This document shows positions 47,385-56,742 of a DNA stretch of 64,000 nt, in pieces; position 1 is the stretch's first letter; each line of letters opens with the position of its first letter. The position numbers and the translations under genes are program-made. The stretch is from Epiperipatus broadwayi (Eukaryota > Onychophora > Udeonychophora > Euonychophora > Peripatidae). Where the stretch lies: NCBI GenBank assembly GCA_028023455.1, contig JAQFVV010012398.1:5726682-5790681 (forward strand), given 5' to 3'. Under the pieces are notes generated by a model. That model saw only the letters and a program-made list of their open reading frames with translations. It did no database searches and was not told the DNA's origin.

Positions 47385-47443
47385 ATCCAAAGTTCCTCAC
47401 TGATAAAAGCCACAAGCTAGAAACTAGTCTGGGGATATTGGAT
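47385..47443 (+). ncRNA. Hammerhead ribozyme-like segment, forward arm (core mutation)
   Basis: Full stem I pairing, GAAA (47420-47423) and CTAGTC are present, but the first box reads CTGATAA, losing an essential G. The 59-nt spacing is retained. Presumably inactive. Confidence 0.48.
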
Positions 47444-47689
47444 AAGTAGGCACTAGATAGGGATTTTATGTACAAGCCTCCAGGCATCCATTGATTACTC
47501 TGGCTTGCACTGAGTGGCACTACTGTATGGAGAGTTTTGCCTATTTTAATAACACTTAGAAGCAAGCATAAGAAATGGTGATCATGTGATATATTTAGTT
47601 TAATTAACCATATCAATCATATTATTACCTAATAAGCAAAGTAGATCAGAATGGAAGCAATTTTGTCTATAGCCTGAATTATTACTTAA

Positions 47690-47750
47690 AAAGGCAAGCA
47701 GTAGTAATAATAACAACAATAATCATCATCATCATTATCATCACTGTCAA
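47690..47750. repeat. Trinucleotide microsatellite (AAT/CAT)
   Basis: TAATAATAACAACAATAATC followed by CATCATCATCATT and further ATC repeats. Confidence 0.8.
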
Positions 47751-47880
47751 ATAACTTTATTGTTTGGAAATTCATAAAAAGTTTGAGTTTTGAAAGTGAC
47801 AGAACTGGGCTACAGTTCATGAACTAGGAACTTAGTCTGACACTCATCAATGTCTCAATTAATTCAGGGCAAAAAAAAGT
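47745..47880 (-). repeat. SINE-like fragment, reverse orientation
   Basis: ACTTTATTGTTTGGAAATTC, TTTGAAAGTGACAGAA, TTCATGAAC and CTCATCAATG blocks are in the order seen in the other copies (10020, 16040, 16190). Confidence 0.45.
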
Positions 47881-48299
47881 AGATATGAAAAATACATATG
47901 AGATTAAACAAAAAATTTACATAGACATTTTTATAGTTTAATTCAAATTGATCTTAGCTAAAATTCACATTTTAAATATTCAAATATTTATTTGAATTTC
48001 TTTGTGAATTTCCAATTCATCATAAATATATAATGGAACAATTAAACAACTTCTACTAATGTACACTATTTTAGATCATGAAATCTTTCAACCCTTTTTA
48101 TATTATATAATATCAAACATCTCATTCATGATATCATCTGTTCATAAAGTAGATGAAATTGGAAATCAATTTCAATTTCATCTACAGATGGAGTTATTTA
48201 TTAAGAAAGCAAATATAAACAATGCTACTAGTAAGATTTCAACTATGAAAGCATGAATATCTCTCCAATTTTAATCAATTTGTTTAATTAATAGCGTTT

Positions 48300-48740
48300 A
48301 TTCTTCACATTACACTAACAGACTTTTTATTTCTTCCATATATCTCACATGCAGTCTGTTTTAGATCTTTAACAATCTCTTGGAATCCAGTTTAAGACTT
48401 CAGCTGTCAATTTAAGATAATCTTTTCTAGTTGCATTTGAGTATTTTGATTCATTCATTACTGATGTTTGCTCTCTTACTCAACTATTCCACTTTCAATT
48501 CCTTCTTGTTACTCACAACAACATCTCTCCATACTGGAATGAATACTTTGAAGTCTTTCTACTATATTAAGTATCCAAATTGTAGACTCATAAATAAAAC
48601 CCTATTTTCTTTTAATATTATTTCTACCACAAGCACTCAATCCATGTTTAAATCTACAATTAATTTCATCCAGTATGATATGTTTCCATCTGTATTAATA
48701 ATATGAACAAGATATAGTTGTTAACTTCTTTAAATTAAAA
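48300..48740 (-). pseudogene. 3' fragment of an RTE LINE
   Basis: On the - strand it aligns base by base with the 3' third of the RTE element at 18200-21090: GAAGTTAACAACTA then ATTAATACAGATGGAAACAT (relative: GAAGTTAACAGTTAC, ATTAATACAAATGGAAACAT), GATGAAATTAAT, GGTAGAAATAA, TTCCAAGAGATTGT and CATGTGAGAT. It covers the region from the post-YADD block to the WMDEIRNW block, with a deletion in the middle. Heavily mutated. The + strand frame at 48431-48706 is its antisense shadow. Confidence 0.82.
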
Positions 48741-49026
48741 TTTAGAGAGACCTTTATCTCGCAAAATGAGAACAATTATAAGCCACTTTGGACTTTTTAT
48801 GCATTTATTTTTTCTAATTATTTTTAATATGCTTATTGAAATTATTTATTTTTACTTTTCGTATTCACATGTGATTTTACCATTGCTATAGGTAACTACA
48901 ATATTTTATGTTTATATTATCATGTTACCTAATGATTAATATCTGATAGTTTAATTATAGATGTCCCCCTCCTCTTTTTATTTTGCTTAAAGTTATTAAA
49001 TCAACTATAAAAAGAAAACAAGTCAA

Positions 49027-49107
49027 GCATTGGTGGTCGAGAGGTCAGCGGCGGCTACTTTAGAAGCAGTTGTCCCGGGTTAGCGGGTTCGCTTCCCGGC
49101 TGATGCT
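49027..49107 (+). tRNA. tRNA-like sequence, probably a pseudogene or SINE head
   Basis: Acceptor arms GCATTGG (49027-49033) and CTGATGC (49100-49106) pair over 7 bp with two wobbles. TGGTCGAGAGGTC matches an A box and GGGTTCGCTTCC a B box. The T stem is CGGG/CCCG. Length and the long stretch before the T arm resemble a Leu/Ser-type tRNA with an extra arm. The anticodon stem is poor (CGGCT/AGCAG around an 8-base loop) and no anticodon can be assigned. An A-rich tail (GAAAGAAAAAAAAAC) follows, which points to a retroposed copy. Confidence 0.5.
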
Positions 49108-49129
49108 ATGACACATGAGAAAGAAAAAA

Positions 49130-49895
49130 AAACAATAATCAATCTTTATTTAGTGTAGATACAATAGCAAAGCATCCATACTTAATTATCTTTAATGATA
49201 CTTTGCAATTATTTAACATCTTTTATTACTTTAGCCTGCTATATTTATCAATTGAGGTTCAAATGAGATGAGAAGAGTTTTGGAAATTTTTTCAGATCAT
49301 AAGCAGGCTTAGGATTAACTAGAAAGTAAAGATTTCTGGTTAATCTAAATGAGCCCGATAAATATTATTCCCTGACTGTAAAATCAATATATATAAAATT
49401 GTGCTTATCGCTGCTATTGGAAAGGAATGATAATTATATATTTGTATAGCTACTCCGTAAATAACATTTATATGTTAGTTTCTAAAGTTAAATCATAATT
49501 TTTATTTCAATGATACATTACAATAAAATCTTTCCATCATTAAAAAAATCATTTTTTTTTACTTAATTAAGATATTCTAATAATTGCCTTATAATATCAA
49601 TGTTTAAAATATTATCCAGATATATAAATTTAATACTCAATAACGGGATTACCTAAAATACCTGATTCTATGTCGTAACGCACATACCGGATTCACGGAT
49701 AGTCACGAACGATATTGTAATATGCATTTTTTTAACTCAAACACACACACACACATATATAAGTGTACGTGCATACCGTATGTTCATATTCAGATGTTCA
49801 AAAGCTTTATAATATTGACACACATATATGTAGTGCATATATATTCAATATGACTATAAACTAAAAACTTAAAGTATAAACCGCTTCTCTTTTAA
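49130..49895. other. AT-rich DNA with CA microsatellite and a small CpG cluster
   Basis: No gene was recognised. At 49640-49720 about seven CpG sites lie close together (GTCGTAACGCAC, ACCGGATTCACGG, CACGAACGAT), unusual here. An AC repeat sits at 49741-49755. Confidence 0.4.
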
Positions 49896-49899
49896 TTAA

Positions 49900-50020
49900 T
49901 TTATATATTTTAGAAGGGATTTGAACTCAAATTTTTAAGCTCCCTACAGCTATCCACTCTATCTCATACAATAATGATCTCTGTATTTCATGCTGAGCCA
50001 GCACTCATTATATATATATT
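49900..50020 (-). repeat. SINE-like fragment, reverse orientation
   Basis: TTTGAACTCAAATTTTTAAG (B-box-like in reverse) and CTATCCACTCTATCTCATAC (A-box-like in reverse) are followed by ATGCTGAGCCAGCACTCAT. The reverse complement of that last block recurs near 63788-63805 (ATGAGTGCTGGTTCAGCA). Confidence 0.42.
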
Positions 50021-50639
50021 TTCTTATTTAATATATTTTTGAGATAACAGATACTTTTACTACACATATGAGAACCTCCGATATAATATTTTAGTTAAAT
50101 AGTTTACAAATTAGTGACAAAATGCAAGCCAATAGACTATTAAACAATGACAGACTTTTTGTAATTTTAATAAATTTTCAGCTTTCCTTCATATTGAGAA
50201 ATATATTGGAAAATACATACTTTTAAATGTATCAAAATGTATTTAATATATCATTCTTGTTATAAAATACTAAATATATTTTATTGCATTATTTCATAAG
50301 AAAAAATAACAAACATATTAAATAATACACATTTTTTAAAAAGTAGGTTAATAAAACATTATAAAATCAATATAAGCAGCAGCAATGATGCTTAATAAAA
50401 TAAAAGTATATATAATATATTTGTAGATTTGGTTTAATTAAACTTCCACACTCCAGAGATAAGTAGTTTGTGTAATCACCAATTTATTAAGAGTTCTTTG
50501 AGAACATTATTTTTTTTAGAGATTTTGATTTTTGGAGAAAACTATTGCTGCAAACACTAAGGAGAATTTTCTCAGCCAGAAATTATTATAATAGGGCATA
50601 TTGTTAGTGGATTTTAATTAACTCACACTCCTAAAAATA

Positions 50640-50765
50640 ATAATAAGTTTATGGTTCAAGAATTTATAAGATACTCCAGCAACAACAATGGCACTGGAGT
50701 CTCAATCCCATGAAGTTTGAGTTTTAGAGTCTGCCATTCTACCATTGCAGTAAACAATACATGGC
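50640..50765 (-). repeat. SINE-like fragment, reverse orientation
   Basis: TCAATCCCATGAAGTTTGAG and GAGTCTGCCATTCTACCATT give, in reverse, an A-box-like AATGGTAGAATGGCAGACTC (compare TGGTAGAGTGGCAGA at 5059). Confidence 0.5.
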
Positions 50766-51059
50766 ATGATTCTAATATCTCTTATTTTGTAAAGAGAGAA
50801 CAAAGAAATATTTAGAATTAAAAATCATGATGAATTACATATGACACACATAAATAAATATATTTAATTTACAAATTCAACATCACTTAAACATTGAAGA
50901 TTATTTACTAAACTTTTTGTTAAGCTATAAATTATTTAATTTTTTTGGCCATTTACAGACTTCAAAACTCACTTAAAGATAAATATCATTATTATCATCA
51001 CTTATCTGATCTGTTGAGTTGATGATGGATGACACTGTGGGTAAACTGTCTCCAGACCA

Positions 51060-51385
51060 ATCTCATTTTTTCTTTTCTGTATGTTTTCATAATTATCTAT
51101 TTTATTCATTCTATAATGTTATTGATCTATGATAGGCATGGTTCCCTTCTTCCTTTTGGTCCATTTTCCATATTAAACATAATACCCTTTTCTACCTATT
51201 CAAAATATGGTAATTTAATCATTTTACCATCTCTAATAATTGTCTTTTTGTAGCTCTCTTCTCCAACATGCATAGCTTCTTTAGCTGAGCAAGGTATGAC
51301 TTATATCCTTCTATAACACTTTATTTCAAAAGCATCAATTTTTGTTCTCTCTTGTTTCTACAAATTTCATGCAACATATCTATAT
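51060..51385 (-). pseudogene. 3' fragment of another RTE-like LINE lineage
   Basis: On the - strand one reads KIDAFEIKCYRR, then an IPCSAKE-like block, KKTIIRDGKMIKLPYFE and GPKGRREP. This is the degraded order of the C-terminal region (KIDAFExxCYRRxLxIPW..., xKLxYFGHxxR, xGxRGRGR) found in many invertebrate LINE polyproteins. It differs from the RTE family at 18200-21090 (which has LKWSWAGHISKR), so it is a separate lineage. Stops and gaps make it dead. Confidence 0.65.
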
Positions 51386-51689
51386 ACTGCAATAGACTAT
51401 TTCAAAACTTTCATTAATCTTCATTTTGACCACAAAATCACAGCTAAATATTATATATTTAATATTTTCCTTTTCTTTATATTATACTTGGTATATTCAA
51501 TGTACAGTAAAACTGTTAAAATCAAGGACTCTTTTAAAATATATGGAATACAACCATAGTGAAGAGCATATGATCTTCAAAATGCATTTTTCAGCCTTTT
51601 TTGATTGACCCAGATCCTTTATTATCATACTTTTCCATATTTTTACCATTTACAGTAAGCTTTAGAAAACAATGATAGTTTTCAGATGA

Positions 51690-52155
51690 CAGTACTTAAT
51701 AAATCTGTATTCTATGCTTTTCTATCCAAAATCTCCATACTAGTTTGAAGCTTATGGCTTTCACCAGTGAAGAGCTATAGATCCTGGAACAGTGCAACTG
51801 GATCTTAGGATCTAATGTAACTTTCTTGTAATTTTATCATTCACCTCTATGTTATACTATCAATGTATCAGTCCAAACTACACACACATAATTTTTTTAA
51901 ATCTAATAAATTGCTTGTATAGTCTTAACTAACTTGCTTGTATAGTCACATAGATATGAAATAAGTTCAGATCTATATGATTTTGCAAGCAAGTTGCCAC
52001 AGATTGAAAATATTTATTTGTTTTCAGTTGGTCTGATAGTTTGATAATGTAATATAGAGATAAATGATAAGGAGCTGGCAAAAAGATGAAAAAATGTTTT
52101 ATATGTAAGCTGAAGACATGTGATGTTATGTGATGCTTTACTGGTTTATTATCAT
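51690..52155. mobile_element. Family H element, decayed head-to-head copy
   Basis: Reverse orientation at about 51700-51955 (CCATACTAGTTTGAAGCTTA, TTTCACCAGTGAAGAGC, GGATCTTAGGATCTAATGTA), then forward (TCAGATCTATATGATTTTGC to ATGTGATGCTTTACTGGTTT). The ribozyme-like core is eroded. The head-to-head arrangement matches the other loci. Confidence 0.6.
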
Positions 52156-52606
52156 GATTTAATATTTATCCATGCAATCTATTAGAATTCAAATTACAAG
52201 TGTAATATTTTCTAAATGCAGCTATTTTGGCAAACAACATCTAGGATAAATGTTAATAATTATTTACTAATTATTTAATTAGATAAAAATTATCTATATA
52301 TTTGCACACACATATAAAAGCATTTTAATTCAAATGCACACACACATATAAATAAACATTACTATAGAATTTTTACTGATATGTAATCATAGAAGAATAA
52401 ATTCTACAGCTCCTTTCTATCAATATATCGTCTTTTATTGATAGACATAGCTTTGCAAACTGAAAGTGAATTATCTGACAAATGATATTAATTAAAACAA
52501 ATTTCCAATCAATACATTGGTATAAACATTTTGGGAAAATTTATAATTTCCATAATTACATATATACAGTATGTGTATATATAGAAAAATAACAATTTAT
52601 AACGGA

Positions 52607-52656
52607 TTTGAACACAGATTTTCAAGCTCAAGGGAGCTTGAAAGTCTGTGTTCAAA
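52607..52656. repeat. Tight hairpin, 23-bp arms, 4-base loop
   Basis: The arms at 52607-52629 and 52634-52656 pair almost perfectly (TTTGAACACAGATTTTCAAG and CTTGAAAGTCTGTGTTCAAA, one mismatch). It includes SINE-like B-box bases (TTGAACACAGA), so it may be two facing SINE scraps. Confidence 0.8.
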
Positions 52657-52699
52657 TTCTTTATATATTATATTTAAAATTCCAAGTACCAATGAAATA

Positions 52700-53195
52700 T
52701 TAAAAATAATACTTGTGTAAAAGGAAATAATCTATATTAAATTATTATCAACAACCATTTTGTGGTCAAACAATTTAAAACACAAACGTCTATAATATAT
52801 ATGCTAAGAAAATTTGTCTCACGAATCTGATTATCTTCTGCATATATAAAGTTAAACTTCTTAGATTGATTAGTAAATGATAAATATAACTATTATTTAT
52901 TTTTTAAGTGAAAAAATTATCCATAATCTTAGTTTGTTTTTTTATTCTCTCAAACCATGTTTTCAGAATAAGAGATTAGTTTTAATAACTACCTCTTACT
53001 GAAAAGTTGTAGATATTTATTATATATTGATTAAATAAATAAATTCATATAATTAAACAAGAACAATATCAAATTACTGTTGATGATTTTCTATTGTCTC
53101 ATTGATAATAATAAACTAACTACAATTTTTAAAATAAAATTATTATTTATAGTTATTAAAATTTATTTTAAAAAAAAGTTATGTTGGAAAAAAGA
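52700..53195. other. AT-rich DNA without recognisable genes
   Basis: Nothing was recognised. Confidence 0.45.
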
Positions 53196-53199
53196 CGAA

Positions 53200-53720
53200 A
53201 TAACTTACCACTATAGAATTTATCTTCTTTTTAAGTGATATTTTGAAAAATATGCGTATTTGTTCTTATACAGGAAGTAAAATTTTCACCTAAATTGCTT
53301 AACGAGGTGAACAGGACAAATTTTAAATAAATGTATTTGGTGACATAGTGAAATAATAACCGACATACGAAGTCAAGCATGATTAATTTTAGTTTGCTCT
53401 CAATATATATGTAATAGAAAATAAACTAAATTATATAATTCAATTACTGAATTAAAGTTTATCATGAAAATATAAATTATTAAAAAAATTATTAGGGTGA
53501 TTTGTCTTTAAGATGTTAATATTAATTACGTTAAAGAATTAGCAAGCAACGGAAAACTGACATTGGCGAAAATCAAGCGCAGAGTTTGATTAGTTGTAAT
53601 ATCCTAATTTAATTACTACCACCTCTCCTCCATTACAAAAATATGAATTCCTTTGTTAAAAAATAATCTTTAACTTTTTGGAAATGTTAAAAAAAAAGGA
53701 TCGACCAACAACAAAACGGA
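53200..53720 (-). promoter_or_regulatory. Candidate 5' non-coding exon and CpG-enriched upstream region
   Basis: On the - strand, GTG|GTAAGTTATTT (donor G at about 53211) is the only ACTTAC on the + strand outside LINE sequence that I noticed upstream of exon 1. Behind it, 53290-53720 has about nine CpG sites, more than the DNA on its telomere-side neighbour 52700-53200. It could be the first exon and promoter of the Asn-rich gene, some 9.5 kb away. This is inference from a single splice-like signal and base composition. Confidence 0.22.
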
Positions 53721-53724
53721 TGCA

Positions 53725-55490
53725 TTAAATATCATTTTTGGCAATAATATAAATAAAATTTTCTCAGAATGATTCATTGTCTGATTTTTTGACATTACCA
53801 GCACTTGCAAATAAGTATGGTTATTTCTAATTCAAAAGGGAAAAAAGATAAACCACAAAACGTTAACAAATTTTGCAATAATTATGCAAACCAATCTAAG
53901 ATCAGCATGCGTTCACATATAGATAACATAGTGCCATTATTCTGTTTATTTGATAATTAGTGATTCTATCTTTTAATTTTTTTGCAGCAAACGTTTTTCT
54001 GAAGTACTTCAACATATATTTAATTATGACTCTCCGAAATATACTATCTTCTACCGTTTTTAAAATAACTTGAGATATAATCTTTGCCATGTAAAAGAAA
54101 TCTACTTCTACTGCAAAAATTATGCTTAAGTTGATCATCCATTTAAATGCTAATTCTTTTATTTCACCATTAACCTTTCTGAGTCACATACATGTCATTA
54201 TATGATCTCATGACATGGACAAATATCTTGATTATTTATGCTTTTGGCCTGACTAGTTTAGGGCATAGATGAACTCAAAAGTTAAAGAACATCAGATCAA
54301 AACTGAAGTCTTTCCTCTTCTGGTTCTAAATGTCATGCATCTTCTTGAAAGGTAAAACACATATTTATTTACTTGTATTTGAAGTAAATGACCTCTGAAA
54401 GACAAACCATTTTATAATTTATTTGTATTTCAAATGAAACTTTAGATCTAATTAAGTACCAACTTGATCAATTTTTTCAATCTCAATAAATTTCTTTAGT
54501 CTTTATCATAATAATAGTTAAAACGCATCAATATTTTTTTTATGTTCTTTCTGTGCTCAATCAAAAATCACAGAAAACACCATTGAAAAAAAATCTAATT
54601 TTCATTTTTGAAACTATTTCTCAATATTATCAATATTAAACTTGTCAGTGGAAAGAATTAGAGAAGAGTCATAGTAATCATTCTTTTATAGTTGCTACAT
54701 ATATAATCAAATGATCTAATCTAATAATAAGACAGTGAAAATCTCTCTTCTGGTTGAGCATTAAAAAACAAGGCCAACAGATTTCAAAATTCAGAATAAT
54801 ACCATATGGAGAGTAATTTACTTTAACAAAATAAATTTTTTTTAAAGGCAACATAATTTTAAACATCTTTTTGGGAATCAGATTGTGTCTTAAAAGAACT
54901 AAGAATTGGTATTCATTAAGCTTGTAATTTGAAATATGCTTTAGTAAAAGATATAAACAAAGGAGTTTATAGTTAACTGAAAAGAGACTCTTAGATTCTT
55001 CTTTAAAGCCTTAAAAAAAACCAAGCAGGGCAAATTCTTAATGTCAACTTCATAAATTTTTGACATTGTAGCTTTTATTACTATGTCATTGTTCATTTGG
55101 CAAATAAATATGGATAAACAGCTTATCAATATATATCATCTAGTATGGTAAGTTTACTTGGCATTTGATCTTTGATTTTAAAATCACAAAATACTATGGT
55201 TTTTCTTATTAGTTGTCTGATAGTTCTTAACTGAAATATCAGATAAGTTTTCTTGAAAGTAGGGTGAAGGTGTGTATAAATGTTTTTTTAAAATAAATAT
55301 TTACAATAAGGTCAAAACAATTTTGGCCCTTATTACCAGGAAACTATAAATTCACCCAACAAAGCAGTAATACATATCCAAAGATTCAGGGTGGTAAACA
55401 CCCTCTAATTGGGACTCAGGCAGCCATTTGTTAATGGCTAATTATTTAATTATTAATAATTGTAGATCATTTTGAAATAGAAAAATAATG
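53725..55490. other. AT-rich DNA without recognisable genes
   Basis: No gene or clear repeat. Frames at 53902-54138, 54678-54866 and 54941-55129 (-) are AT-rich chance frames. Confidence 0.45.
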
Positions 55491-56264
55491 TGTAAAGGTA
55501 AAAGAAAAGGTGAAGAAATGATATATTTAAAAATGAACATGTACTTCATAATACAAAGGCACAAATACTGGAAACATAAGTAAAGTGGGATTCATTATGA
55601 ATAAAAAGTGTAAGAACAATATTGTGGATATTGATGGTATTTCAGACAGAGTGGCAAGATTAGTTATTTGAATGAATGAAAGATATAAAATGTAGATAAT
55701 ACATATTTATGCTTCAACAAATTTTCATAAATGTGGATGTATAAAATGTTTTTAATTAGAGCAAGCAACATTCTAAAATTTTCATGGGATATATTAATGC
55801 TAGTATTAGTAAACAATTAAAAGATGAATTTCTATGGATAAATTGGTTATAATGACAGAAATACAGAATTAGGGAGTTCAATAAAAGGGAAATACTAAAC
55901 AAAATAACATGAAAGTATCCAAATAAAAGTACAGCAGAATTGGAAATTTTGACTAACAGAAAATATGTACTTTAAAACTGAAAGTAAGCATTGATTAGTG
56001 AGATGTAAGGCAAATATTAATGGAAAACTAGAGAGAGACAAAAACTAGTAAGAAAGACAGATTAATACTTGATATTTCTAACTTTCCAAAATATTTCAAT
56101 GAATTTAGTTTAGAATTTTCAAGTTGCTTTAAAATATTAACAGGCTTTGAAGATGATTCAGACTTCACTAAAATCAATAAAAATAACTGATAAGAACTGA
56201 AGAAATATAACTAGTGCAAAAAAAAAAAAAACAATTCACTAAAATGTTTTCAACTAAGCCATGA

Positions 56265-56742
56265 CAATAAATGAAAACAAACAATATAAAACATTTTTAA
56301 AAATGATTCATTAGGAAGAATTGAATATTTAAAATTTTGCAAAGTAATATGAAAAAGAATTAAAGTCTCAAAACTGTGAAACATTATCCTGATACTTAAA
56401 GAAAATTTGTTACAGTAATAAAAAAGATGGAATTATTATTAAAAAAAAAAGAAAAACATTAGAAAGTGTGCCTCGGAGACTTTAACACTTCCTGGTACCA
56501 TCTCAATAAATGAAAACAAACAATATAAAACATTTTTAAAAATGAGTCATTAGGAAGAATTGAATATTTAAAATTTTGCAAAGTAATATGAAAAAGAATT
56601 AAAGTCTCAAAACTGTGAAACATTATCCTGATACTTGAAGAAAATTTGTTACAGTAATAAAAAAGATGGAATTATTATTAAAAAAAAAGGAAAAACATTA
56701 GGAAGTGTGCCTCGGAGACTTTAACACCTCCTACCAGGAATT
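56265..56742. repeat. 239-bp tandem duplication across an insertion junction
   Basis: Units 56265-56503 and 56504-56742 are nearly identical. Each holds about 195 bp of RTE linker sequence followed by the first bases of the second LINE (GTGCCTCGGAGACTTTAACA). The duplication therefore contains the RTE/LINE junction and must post-date the LINE insertion. The second copy of the LINE start continues into the full element; the first is cut off after about 40 bp. Confidence 0.9.

Larger units (their letters stand above)
46521..47589. mobile_element. Family H element, long head-to-head copy
   Basis: Reverse orientation from 46521 runs through one full unit (about 450 bp, with a second AACAGGCAAAACTCTCCATA at 46972) and into a second until about 47138, then switches to forward orientation to 47589. 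Direct repeats TATGTTTAGTTTA (46508-46520) and TATATTTAGTTTA (47590-47602), 12 of 13 identical, flank it. Small open frames at 47024-47260 and 47359-47616 are by-products of the repeat. Confidence 0.82.

Noticed and set aside
47024-47616. Two open frames of 78 and 85 codons with similar sequence (RLVHKSLSSAYSSNIPRLVS-like)
   Set aside because: They are the two inverted arms of family H read in opposite directions; other copies have stops in these frames, so they are not genes.
48431-48706. 91-codon open frame on the + strand
   Set aside because: It is antisense to a degraded RTE fragment on the - strand.
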